DNA of 64,000 nt from AP-15 sp963712825 (GTDB lineage: Bacteria; Pseudomonadota; Alphaproteobacteria; ATCC43930; CGMCC-115725). Positions within the stretch are counted from its first letter, which is position 1, and each line of letters opens with the position of its first letter. A model generated the notes under the pieces. That model did not search any database. It was not told where the DNA came from and was given only the letters and a program-made list of their open reading frames with translations. Of the stretch, positions 56,807 to 64,000 are shown piece after piece. Made by a program: the position numbers and the translations under genes. The stretch spans positions 124,001 to 188,000 of the forward strand of contig CAVQJP010000002.1 in assembly GCA_963712825.1 (NCBI GenBank). Direction: 5' to 3'.

Positions 56807-57147
56807 GCCATGCCGCCTTTTTGTTGCCCGCCTGGCTGTTTGCGATCGGGCTCTACGGCGTCATCACCAGTCGCCATTTCGTGCATCTGATCGGCTGCCT
56901 GACAATCGTGCAGTCCGCGACCTACGTCCTGTTGCTTTCGGTCGGCTATCGCACCGATGCAGGGGCGCCGATCTTTGCCGACCACCCGGTCGGCTCGCCG
57001 GCCGTCGACCCGGTGGTGCAAGCGCTGGTGCTGACCGACATCGTCGTCGGCGCCACCGTCACCGCCTTGCTGCTGGCGCTGGCACTCCAGGTCCACAAGC
57101 GCAAGGGCACGCTCGACCCCCACCAGCTGCGGCCGTTGCGGTCCTGA
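56803..57147 (+). CDS. mnhC: Mrp-type antiporter subunit C (NuoK-like)
   Basis: A 114-residue protein of three spans, with GLYGVITSRHFVHLIGCLTI and the segment VDPVVQALVLTDIVVGATVT typical of MnhC, where ALVLTAIVI is standard. It is related to NuoK. The ATG overlaps the previous stop, and the next gene follows after one base. Confidence 0.9.
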   Translation: MSHAAFLLPAWLFAIGLYGVITSRHFVHLIGCLTIVQSATYVLLLSVGYRTDAGAPIFADHPVGSPAVDPVVQALVLTDIVVGATVTALLLALALQVHKRKGTLDPHQLRPLRS

Positions 57148-57148
57148 C

Positions 57149-58942
57149 ATGGAAGCATTGGCACCGCTGACGGTGGCGCTGCCGCTGGTCGTCGCCGCCG
57201 TGCTGGTCGCGGGCGGCCGCGCATGGCCGTCGCAATGGCCCGATGCGATCGCCACGCTCACCGCGGCGGCGGTGGCGATCATGGCGGTCTTCCTCGCCGG
57301 AGCGGCGGCGAAGGCGGGACCCTTCGCTTATTGGTTCGGCGGCTGGAAACCGCGGCACGGGGCGGCGATCGGCATTGCCTTTGTCGTCGACCCGGCCGGC
57401 GCCGGCTGCACCGCGTTTGTCGGCGCCCTCTTTTGTGCGAGCTTTGCGTTTTCCTGGCGCTATTTCGACGAAGTGCACGCGCGCTATCACGCGCTGATGC
57501 TGATTTTTATGGCGGCAATGGCCGGCCTCGCTTTGACCGGCGACCTGTTCAACTTTTTTGTCTTTTTTGAGCTGATGAGCACCGTCGCCTTTGCGCTGAC
57601 CGGCTACAAGCTCGAATCCTCCGCACTCGAAGGGGCGCTCAATTTTACCGTCACCAACGGCATCGGGAGCTTTCTGATGCTGGCCGGGATCGGTCTTGTC
57701 TACGGCCGCACCGGCGCGCTCAACTTCGCCCAGCTGAGCCGCGCGCTCGCCGGTCATCCGGCGGACGGGCTGGTGATCCTCGCCTTCACCTTGCTGATCG
57801 GGGCGCTGTTCATCAAAGGTGCGATCGTCCCGTTTCATTTCTGGATCGCCGATGCGCATACGGTGGCGCCGTCCCCGGTCTGCGTCATCTTTTCGGGAAT
57901 CATGGTGCCGATCGCGATCTTCGGCGCCGCCCGGATCTACTGGAGCGTCTTCGCCGGGGCCGGGTTCGATCCGGGATTGCTGCGCCCGCTGTTGGTCTGG
58001 CTGGGCATTGCGACTGCGGTGCTGGGCGAACTCGTCGCCCTGATGCAGCGCGACGTCAAGCGGCTGCTGGCGTTCTCGACCGTCAGCCATATGGGCGTGC
58101 TGCTCGTCGGGGTCGGTCTGTTGTCGGCCCAGGGCCTTGCCGGCGGCATGCTCTATCTGCTCGGGCACGGCCTCGTCAAAGGCGCGCTGTTCATGGTCGG
58201 CGGCATCCTGCTCGCGGCTTGCGCCGGCATCGACGAGATCCGGTTGCGCGGCGCCGGCAAGGGCTTTCCGGTCACCGGCCTCGCCTACGCCGCCGGAGGG
58301 CTGCTGCTGGCCGGCCTGCCGGTCGGACTCGAGCATCAGGGACGTGCGCTGATCGACGCCGCGGCCGATGCCCGCGGATATGCCTATCTCGCCCCGATCC
58401 TCAGCGCCACCGGCGGGTTGACCGGCGCCGGCATCCTGCGCGGGGCCGGCCGCATCTTTCTTAATCTCGGTCCCGAGCCCGGCATCGAGGAGCAATCGCC
58501 GAGCGAAGAGGAGCACGAAAAGCAGGACCGGCCGGTCTGGCTGATGCTGCTGCCGATCTTGGCGCTGATCGCCGCCGACATGGTGTTGCAGGCGTTTCCG
58601 GTCGAGATTGCGGTGCGCCGCGCCGCGGCCGTCTTCACCGCCAGCGGGCCGCTCGCCGCCACCGTTCTTGACGGCGCCGCTTGGGCGCGGCCGCCGGTGC
58701 CGCCGGGCGCGGACCAGGTCGGTGCCATCGGGCCGATTGTCGGCTTGTCGGTGGCGCTCGGCGTCGCCGCATTCGAGCTGGGGCGCAGCCATCTCCCGCG
58801 ATTTCCGGTGCGAGTCGCCGATCTCTCCGTAGGCTGGGTTTTTTCCGGCCTCGACCGCATTCATGACGGCGTCGTCGGCGACTATGTTGCGTGGCTGAGT
58901 TTTGGCCTGCTGGTGTTTGGCGGTGTTCTCGCGATCGGGTGA
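57149..58942 (+). CDS. mnhD: Mrp-type antiporter subunit D (NuoN/NuoM-like)
   Basis: A 597-residue membrane protein with about 14-15 spans. The proton-antiporter domain is readable from LFNFFVFFELMSTVAFALTG (with the key Glu), through KGAIVPFHFWIADAHTVAPS, to LMQRDVKRLLAFSTVSHMGV. It is the only large ion-translocating subunit in the operon. The region after about residue 420 is less conserved. It ends 37 bases before the DNA ligase start. Confidence 0.92.
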   Translation: MEALAPLTVALPLVVAAVLVAGGRAWPSQWPDAIATLTAAAVAIMAVFLAGAAAKAGPFAYWFGGWKPRHGAAIGIAFVVDPAGAGCTAFVGALFCASFAFSWRYFDEVHARYHALMLIFMAAMAGLALTGDLFNFFVFFELMSTVAFALTGYKLESSALEGALNFTVTNGIGSFLMLAGIGLVYGRTGALNFAQLSRALAGHPADGLVILAFTLLIGALFIKGAIVPFHFWIADAHTVAPSPVCVIFSGIMVPIAIFGAARIYWSVFAGAGFDPGLLRPLLVWLGIATAVLGELVALMQRDVKRLLAFSTVSHMGVLLVGVGLLSAQGLAGGMLYLLGHGLVKGALFMVGGILLAACAGIDEIRLRGAGKGFPVTGLAYAAGGLLLAGLPVGLEHQGRALIDAAADARGYAYLAPILSATGGLTGAGILRGAGRIFLNLGPEPGIEEQSPSEEEHEKQDRPVWLMLLPILALIAADMVLQAFPVEIAVRRAAAVFTASGPLAATVLDGAAWARPPVPPGADQVGAIGPIVGLSVALGVAAFELGRSHLPRFPVRVADLSVGWVFSGLDRIHDGVVGDYVAWLSFGLLVFGGVLAIG

Positions 58943-58979
58943 CGCGATCGGCGCAGCGGAGGATTTTGCGGCGCCGTCG

Positions 58980-60554
58980 ATGAACCGTTTTGCCGCATTG
59001 CTGGAGGCCTTGCTGCTGACCCCGTCGCGCACGGGCAAGCTGCGGCTGATGCGGGAGTATTTCGCGGCCGAGGCCGATCCGGAGCGGGGTTGGGCGTTGG
59101 CGGCCCTGACCGGCGAATTGTCTTTTGCCGAGGCCAAGCCCGGCCAGGTCCGCGCCCTTGCCGCGGCGCGGGTCGATCCCGAGCTTCTCGGCTGGTCCTA
59201 TGACTTTGTCGGCGACCTGGCCGAGACCGTGTCGCTGATCTGGCCCGCGCCCGAAACCCCGCCGCTGCAGGTGCCGGTGCCGAGCCTGACCGACATTGTC
59301 GAAACCCTGCACCGCGCCAGCCGTACCGAGGTCGCCGGCCTCCTGGCGCCATGGCTCGACGCGCTCGACGCCAGCGGGCGCTGGGCGCTGCTCAAGCTCG
59401 TAACCGGCAGCCTGCGGATCGGGGTGTCGGCGCGCCTCGCCAAAACCGCGCTCGCCGAATGGGGTGCGGTCCCGGTCGACCGCATCGGGGAGGTCTGGCA
59501 CGGCCTCTCGCCCCCTTACCGGCCGTTGTTCGACTGGCTTGAAGGCCGCCAGCCGCCGCCCGATACCGGCGAGCTGCCCAATTTCTGCCCGTTGATGCTG
59601 GCGCAGCCGCTCGAAGACGACGACCTTTCCGGTCTCGCCCCGGCCGATTACCTCGCCGAATGGAAATGGGACGGGATCCGCGTCCAGCTTGTCGCGCGCG
59701 GCGGCGAAAAGCGGCTTTATTCGCGTTCGGGCGACGACATCGGCGCCGCCTTTCCCGACATCCTGGCGGCCTTGCCGGATGGCGCGACCCTGGACGGCGA
59801 ATTGCTGGTCATGCGCGGCGGCGAGGTGGCGCCGTTCAACGACCTGCAGCAGCGGCTCAACCGCAAGACCGCGAGCGAGAAGATGCGGCGCGACTATCCG
59901 GCGGCGGTGCGGCTTTACGACATTTTACGAGACGGGGACGACGATTTGCGCGGGCAGCCCTTTGTCGAACGCCGTCGGCGGCTCGAAGCCTGGTACGCGG
60001 ACGCGCCGCGTTCGGCGCTCGATTTGTCGCCGCTGGTGACGTTTTCGAGCTGGGACGAATTGCGCGCGCTGCGCGACGGCGCCCGCGACCGCGGCATCGA
60101 GGGGCTGATGCTGAAGCGGGCGGATTCGCTCTACCTCGCCGGCCGGCCGAAAGGCCCGTGGTTCAAGTGGAAGCGCGGGGCGCTGACCCTCGACACGGTG
60201 CTGATGTACGCCCAGCGCGGCCACGGCAAGCGCTCGTCGTTCTACTCCGACTACACCTTCGGCGCCTGGGCCGGCGAGAATTTGGTGCCGGTCGGCAAAG
60301 CCTACTCCGGCTTTACCGACGACGAGTTGCGCCGCCTCGACCGCTGGGTGCGCAACAACACGGTGCAGCGCTACGGCCCGGTGCGCGAGGTCGCGCCCGG
60401 CGTCGTCCTCGAAATCGCGTTTGACAGCGTGCACCGCTCGACCCGCCACAAATCCGGCGTCGCGATGCGTTTTCCGCGCGTCCATCGCATCCGCTGGGAC
60501 AAGCCCTACCGCGAAGCCGACACGCTGGAAACGCTGGAGAGGATGCTGACCTAG
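58980..60554 (+). CDS. ATP-dependent DNA ligase, cisplatin-response type
   Basis: A 524-residue ligase. The catalytic Lys229 is in AEWKWDGIRVQL. The N-terminal region (MNRFAALLEALLLTPSRTGK, RGWALAALTGELSFAEAKPG) matches the ligases that pair with a ligase-associated exonuclease and helicase. Downstream adenylation motifs include DGELLVMRGG and GLMLKRADSLYLAGR, and the OB-fold end carries KSGVAMRFPRVHRIRWDKPY. No helicase or phosphoesterase partner lies in the window. Confidence 0.93.
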   Translation: MNRFAALLEALLLTPSRTGKLRLMREYFAAEADPERGWALAALTGELSFAEAKPGQVRALAAARVDPELLGWSYDFVGDLAETVSLIWPAPETPPLQVPVPSLTDIVETLHRASRTEVAGLLAPWLDALDASGRWALLKLVTGSLRIGVSARLAKTALAEWGAVPVDRIGEVWHGLSPPYRPLFDWLEGRQPPPDTGELPNFCPLMLAQPLEDDDLSGLAPADYLAEWKWDGIRVQLVARGGEKRLYSRSGDDIGAAFPDILAALPDGATLDGELLVMRGGEVAPFNDLQQRLNRKTASEKMRRDYPAAVRLYDILRDGDDDLRGQPFVERRRRLEAWYADAPRSALDLSPLVTFSSWDELRALRDGARDRGIEGLMLKRADSLYLAGRPKGPWFKWKRGALTLDTVLMYAQRGHGKRSSFYSDYTFGAWAGENLVPVGKAYSGFTDDELRRLDRWVRNNTVQRYGPVREVAPGVVLEIAFDSVHRSTRHKSGVAMRFPRVHRIRWDKPYREADTLETLERMLT

Positions 60555-60571
60555 GCTCGCCTCAGTCCGAG

Positions 60572-60661
60572 CGTCATTGCGAGGAGCCGTCTGGCGACAA
60601 AGCAATCTCGGGCACGGGAGAGCAAGCCGCGCGAGATTGCTTCGCTGCGCTCGCAATGACA
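60572..60661. repeat. Dispersed palindromic repeat, family ATTGCGAG, copy 2
   Basis: Ends GTCATTGCGAG and CTCGCAATGACA enclose a second inverted pair, AAGCAATCTCG and CGAGATTGCTT. It is the same family as 37885-37977. It follows the ligase stop by 17 bases. Confidence 0.75.
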
Positions 60662-60695
60662 GCTGGGCCAGTTGGGGGAGCAAGCCGGAAGGGCA

Positions 60696-60776
60696 ATCAC
60701 GGCAAGGCGCTTCCCCCGCGTCCGTTGGGACGAGCCGGTCGATAACGCCGACACGCTCGAGACGCTGCTGACGTGA
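60696..60776 (+). pseudogene. Duplicated 3' end of the DNA ligase gene
   Basis: This stretch reads RRFPRVRWDEPVDNADTLET then LLT and a stop. The ligase itself ends RFPRVHRIRWDKPYREADTL then ETLERMLT. The two tails are clearly homologous, so the ligase gene's end exists twice, with the repeat 60572-60661 between them. Confidence 0.65.
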
Positions 60777-60797
60777 GTGCGCCGATACGGAAACGTT

Positions 60798-60864
60798 CCC
60801 GTCTCACCGGCGAAGGCCGGTGCCCATTGGTGCCATGGGTCCCGGCCTTCGCCGGGAAGACGGG
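60798..60864. repeat. Dispersed palindromic repeat with GC-rich arms
   Basis: CCCGTCT...CCGGCGAAGGCCGG...CCCAT on the left is answered by ATGGG...CCGGCCTTCGCCGG...AGACGGG on the right. The layout resembles that of 39059-39138 with a different core. Confidence 0.7.
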
Positions 60865-60875
60865 AGAGCTCGGGA

Positions 60876-61100
60876 CTAGCTCTCGACCGGATCGAGGTTA
60901 AATTCCGGGATTGGCGGAAAATCCTCGTCGAGCGGATCGAGCGTCGCGAGAACGGCCAGCAGCGAATGCGGTGGGCTGGGCTCGATGAGCAGCCGCTCGC
61001 CCTCCTTGCGCATGATCGCCTCGTCGCCCGAAAGCTCGAATTCGCGCGGGATCCGAAAGCCGATGCCTATGAAAGCAGTGGGTCCTGCCTTTGCGGCCTG
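60876..61100 (-). pseudogene. N-terminally damaged AbrB/VapB-type antitoxin
   Basis: The minus strand reads FRIPREFELSGDEAIMRKEG, then ERLLIEPSPPHSLLAVLATL and DPLDEDFPPIPEFNLDPVES before the stop. This is the body of a VapB-like antitoxin (VRIPREFEL-GDE-R-EG-LLIEP and LDEDFP). The usual start, M...AKAF...GRSQAV, is replaced by AGPTAFIGIG with no start codon, and no PIN toxin gene follows. Confidence 0.55.
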
Positions 61101-61154
61101 CGCCGGAAAGGCGCCAAGGAAGAGCCTCAGCGGCGTGCCGGAGCTGTTCCTAGC

Positions 61155-61682
61155 CTAGCGTTTGCGGAAGCGGTCGAGGGTGACGATTTCAGCGGCCGGC
61201 CGCTCGGCTGGCGGCGTCTCGCCGGCGGGCGGCGATGCGGGCAAAGGCGCCGGGACAGCGCCCGCCCCGCGCTCTGCCCCGAATTCGGCCCCGGGTTCGG
61301 CCGTTGCCGCGGCGGCGGCTTCGAACTGCAGGCCGAACTTGACCGACGGGTCGGCAAAGGTGGTGACCGCGGCAAACGGGATCGTCAGCTGCTCCATCCG
61401 GTTGCTGAAGCTCAGGCCAACCGAAAAGACGGCGTCGCCAACCTTAAGCCCCCAAAACTGGTGCTGGAGCACGATCGTCATCTCTTCCGGGAATTTCGTC
61501 AAAAGCTGCGGCGGCAGCACGACGCCCGCGGCGCCGGTCCGGAACGTGATGTAGAAATGGTGTCCGCCGCGCAGCCCGTCCCGCGCCACCCGCGCGAGGG
61601 CTTCCCGCATCACCCCGCGCAGCGCCGTCTCGACCATCTTGTCGTACTGGAAGAGATCCTGGGTCGTATCGGGTGGGGCCAT
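61155..61682 (-). CDS. sspB: SspB-family ClpXP adaptor protein
   Basis: A 175-residue protein of the alpha-type SspB family. The N-terminal fold is well kept (YDKMVETALRGVMREALARV, GGHHFYITFRTGAAGVVLPP, MTIVLQHQFWGLKVGDAVFS and ITTFADPSVKFGLQF-like FADPSVKFGLQFE). The C-terminal 60 residues are Ala/Pro-rich and end AEIVTLDRFRKR, the usual ClpX-binding tail. It delivers ssrA-tagged proteins to ClpXP. It lies 48 bases downstream of the tmRNA gene on the same strand. Confidence 0.92.
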   Translation of the reverse strand: MAPPDTTQDLFQYDKMVETALRGVMREALARVARDGLRGGHHFYITFRTGAAGVVLPPQLLTKFPEEMTIVLQHQFWGLKVGDAVFSVGLSFSNRMEQLTIPFAAVTTFADPSVKFGLQFEAAAAATAEPGAEFGAERGAGAVPAPLPASPPAGETPPAERPAAEIVTLDRFRKR

Positions 61683-61729
61683 GTCGGGCGGCTCGCTCGC
61701 TGAAGCTGGCAATCGGGTGGAAAAATTAT

Positions 61730-62010
61730 GGGCGGATACGTTTTGGCGAGTGAGGGGCTTCTGTTGCCCGGTGCCCCTCGAACCGCGATTTGCTCTAAGC
61801 TTTCACCCCGCTAAGGGTTAGGCCGCAAGCGCCTCTGTTGCGAAGTTGTCGTTCGCAGTTGGATTGTGACCCGATAACGGCGGTATCATGCCGGGCGACG
61901 GATCTTACCTTTACCACGCGCGTCGAGCCTATTTCGCCCCCGTAGAAAGCAGGAAGAGTGGTGGAGGCGCCGGGTACTGCCCCCGGGTCCGCAACGCTTA
62001 TTCCATAAGC
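61730..62010 (-). ncRNA. ssrA: Two-piece (permuted) tmRNA
   Basis: On the minus strand an acceptor piece comes first. It ends ACCCGGGGGCAGTACCCGGC then GCCTCCACCA, with a T-arm stem CCGGG/CCCGG and CCA at 61959-61961. A spacer of about 17 bases follows. The coding piece starts at 61941 with GGGGGCGAAATAGG; its GGGGGCG pairs with CGCCTCC of the acceptor. The tag frame at 61818-61856 reads ANDNFATEALAA and a TAA stop, followed by a pseudoknot (GAGGGGC/GCCCCTC). Outer ends are approximate. This permuted layout is the known alphaproteobacterial form. Confidence 0.93.
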
Positions 62011-62137
62011 CGTGTATCGCCATAGTCGGTAGACCGACACGCCACATATAAGGCCGGCGGCGCGGGAACGCAATCCCGGCGGTCGGGTGTTTACCCGCGA
62101 GCGCACAACCGAACATTCGCACCCCATACACCCGGCG

Positions 62138-63397
62138 ATGCCCGACACCCACCTTGCCTGCCGCGATTGCGGCCAGATACACCGGGCTGGCGGGGAGCTG
62201 CTGCGGCGCGGCGCGCTGCGTTGCCGGCGCTGCGGCACGATGTTGTGGCGCGCCCCGTCGGCGCGCCTCGCCGACCCGCGCGCCTTTGCCGTTACCGCGG
62301 CGATCCTGCTGGTTCTCGCCAACACCTTTCCGCTGTTCGCGGTCAGCGCCGCCGGCGACCACCGCAGCGGGGTCATCGCCGACACCGCCGGCGCTCTCTT
62401 CCCCTACGGCAACGCGATTTCCGCGGTCGGCGGGCTGGTCGCAGTGATCGCGATCGCGATCCCGGTGCTCTATATCGCCCTGACCGTCGTTACCCTCGCC
62501 TATCTCGGCGCCGGCGGCCAGGCCCCGCGGCGGCGGCCGGCGCACCTGCCTGCGGCCTGGCGCTGGGCGATCCGGCTGCGCCCGTGGAGCATGCTCGACG
62601 TGTTTGTGCTCGGCGCCGTCGTCGCCTATACCCGGCTTGGCCAATTGGCCGAGGTCGCGGTTGCAATCGGCGGCTATGCGCTCGCCGGGTTTGTGCTGGT
62701 CCAGGTCCTGATCGAGCAGACCCTCGGCCGCTACCGCGTGTGGCGTCTGTTGGACGACCCGGCGAAGTATTCGCCCGCGCCGGGCGAGCCCTGGATGCTG
62801 TGTCTCGACTGCGATCTGGTGGTCGGCCTGCGCCATGCCGCGACCGGCGGCCGCCGCCGGCATTGCCCGCGCTGCGGCGCGCGGCTGGAGCCGCGCCGGC
62901 CGGGCAGCCTCGCCTTTACCGCCGCGCTGACCCTCGCCGGCTTTATCCTCTATCTGCCGGCGAACCTGCTTCCGGTGCTGACGATCACCCGTTTTGGCCG
63001 CGGCGAGACCTACACGATCCTTGGCGGCGTGCGTGACTTGGCCCAGGCCGGGCTGTGGCCGCTGGCTTTGCTGGTCCTGCTGGCCTCTATCGTGGTGCCG
63101 GTGCTCAAGCTCGTCGGGCTGAGCTGGTGTCTGGCCGCGATCCGCCTTCGTTCGGCGCGGCTCTTGCGTCAGCGCACGATTTTTTATCGTTTTATCGATT
63201 ACATCGGACGCTGGTCCAACATCGACGTGTTTGTCGTCGCGATCGTGACTGCGCTCATTCAGTTCGGAACCTTCAGCATGGTCGAGCCCGGACCGGGGAT
63301 CGCCGCCTTTGCCGCGGTCGTCGTGCTGACGATGATCGCGGCCGACGCATTCGACCCGCGGCTGATGTGGGATGCGGCGGCAGGGAGGCCGGCGTGA
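62138..63397 (+). CDS. pqiA: Paraquat-inducible protein A (PqiA)
   Basis: A 419-residue inner-membrane protein of the PqiA family, two related halves each of about four spans. Each half begins with two CxxC pairs: CRDC and CRRC, then CLDC and CPRC. Conserved segments include ANTFPLFAVSAAG and the second-half LPANLLPVLTITRFGRGETY. It works with the MCE protein PqiB in lipid transport across the envelope. The ATG at 62138 was chosen; a GTG at 62087 would add 17 residues. The stop overlaps the next GTG (GTGA). Confidence 0.93.
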   Translation: MPDTHLACRDCGQIHRAGGELLRRGALRCRRCGTMLWRAPSARLADPRAFAVTAAILLVLANTFPLFAVSAAGDHRSGVIADTAGALFPYGNAISAVGGLVAVIAIAIPVLYIALTVVTLAYLGAGGQAPRRRPAHLPAAWRWAIRLRPWSMLDVFVLGAVVAYTRLGQLAEVAVAIGGYALAGFVLVQVLIEQTLGRYRVWRLLDDPAKYSPAPGEPWMLCLDCDLVVGLRHAATGGRRRHCPRCGARLEPRRPGSLAFTAALTLAGFILYLPANLLPVLTITRFGRGETYTILGGVRDLAQAGLWPLALLVLLASIVVPVLKLVGLSWCLAAIRLRSARLLRQRTIFYRFIDYIGRWSNIDVFVVAIVTALIQFGTFSMVEPGPGIAAFAAVVVLTMIAADAFDPRLMWDAAAGRPA

Positions 63398-64000
63398 GCG
63401 GGTCCGACCCCTCCGGCCCGGCTCCGGAAAACCCGCCGCCCCCGGCCTCGACCCCTTCGGCCGGGGTTCCGTGGGTGTGGGCGATCCCGGTCGTGGCGTT
63501 GCTGATCGCCGGCTGGCTCGGCTATCGCGCGCTGATCGAGCGCGGCCCGACGATCACGATCAGCTTTCAGACCGCCGAGGGGATCGAGGCCGACCGGACC
63601 ACGGTGCGCTACAAGGATGTCGACCTCGGCAAGGTCACCCAGGTCGGGCTCAGCCCCGACCATTCGCGCGCGATCGTCACCGCCAGCATGACCCGCGAGG
63701 CCGCGCCCCTGCTGCGCGCCGACACGACATTCTGGGTGGTCCGGCCGCGCATCGGGCTCAGCGGCATCTCGGGGCTGTCGACGGTGCTCTCGGGCGCCTA
63801 TATCGGCTTTTTGCCGGGCAAAGGAGAGCGCGGCGCCCGCCATTTTACCGGCGTCGAGACCTCGCCGCCCCGCGAAGGGCTGGTCAGCGGCCAGGCCTAT
63901 ACCCTGATCGCCGACCGCCTGGCCGAGGTCAGCGACGGCTCGCCGGTTTATTTCCACGGCGTCCAGGTCGGCGAGGTCGTCAGCCACGAGCTGTCCGACC
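63394..64000 (+). CDS. pqiB: Intermembrane transport protein PqiB, N-terminal part
   Basis: An MCE-domain protein cut by the window edge after about 202 residues. It starts with GTG overlapping the pqiA stop. A Pro-rich cytoplasmic start is followed by one transmembrane helix (VWAIPVVALLIAGWLGYRAL). The first MCE domain (ITISFQTAEGIEADRTTVRY, KDVDLGKVTQVGLS) comes next, then a second beginning LIADRLAEVSDGSPVYFHGV. PqiB forms periplasm-spanning MCE tubes. Confidence 0.93.
   Translation, partial: MSGSDPSGPAPENPPPPASTPSAGVPWVWAIPVVALLIAGWLGYRALIERGPTITISFQTAEGIEADRTTVRYKDVDLGKVTQVGLSPDHSRAIVTASMTREAAPLLRADTTFWVVRPRIGLSGISGLSTVLSGAYIGFLPGKGERGARHFTGVETSPPREGLVSGQAYTLIADRLAEVSDGSPVYFHGVQVGEVVSHELSD

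Noticed and set aside
54715..58942. Complex I (nuo) or hydrogenase gene cluster
   Set aside because: Only antiporter-type subunits E, F, G, B, C and D with DUF4040 are present. No hydrogenase, NuoB, C, D or NuoI-like genes lie in the window.

Overview
This GC-rich window reads as a chromosomal segment of an alphaproteobacterium. The lineage markers are a circularly permuted two-piece tmRNA gene with the tag ANDNFATEALAA, an alpha-type SspB adaptor, a BamF (DUF3035) lipoprotein behind lspA, and a very large (about 1,600-residue) NAD-glutamate dehydrogenase. A Rhodospirillales-like environmental lineage is my inference. I saw no rRNA, CRISPR array, transposase or prophage module.

Layout. Bases 1-10.3 kb hold accessory catabolism and transport: a cut secreted protein, an FMN-type monooxygenase, a fatty acid desaturase, an HpaB-type hydroxylase, a polar amino acid ABC transporter, a zinc-ribbon membrane protein and a Kup K+ transporter. 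Bases 10.6-24 kb carry core metabolism: an NDP-forming acyl-CoA synthetase alpha part with an enoyl-CoA hydratase, a c-type cytochrome, tRNA-Gln(UUG), ispE, a TPR protein, ETF-ubiquinone oxidoreductase, then ribF, ileS, lspA, bamF and an SDR. The ileS leader has the look of a peptide-controlled attenuator. Bases 24-36.5 kb hold a hydrolase remnant, an alpha/beta hydrolase, a CHASE2 adenylate cyclase, NAD-glutamate dehydrogenase, an antitoxin with a gutted toxin, acetyl-CoA synthetase and a LuxR-type regulator with a degenerate receiver.

Bases 36.9-44.2 kb form a coenzyme F420 island: a frameshifted LLM oxidoreductase, an F420-dependent glucose-6-phosphate dehydrogenase-like enzyme, and a tightly overlapping cofE-cofD-cofC-fbiC operon. 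cofE is broken by two apparent +1 shifts. A GC-rich palindromic repeat is translated as the linker between the two radical SAM halves of FbiC. Bases 44.3-48.5 kb hold an SPW protein, a copper/cytochrome oxidase assembly group (CtaG, PCuAC, SCO) and small membrane proteins.

Bases 48.8-53.5 kb carry gyrA (with Leu in place of the usual quinolone-contact Ser), coaD and a Crp/Fnr regulator. From 53.6 to 60.6 kb, a ligase-associated exonuclease and its ATP-dependent DNA ligase flank a seven-gene Mrp-type antiporter operon. Its gene order equals that of archaeal mbhA-H, and it lacks the NuoL-like part of MnhA. The window ends with repeat debris, an antitoxin remnant, sspB beside ssrA, and pqiA-pqiB (cut by the edge).

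Several families of dispersed palindromic repeats lie between genes and, twice, inside F420 genes. Together with the truncated toxin, antitoxin, hydrolase and ligase-tail copies, they suggest ongoing small-scale rearrangement.
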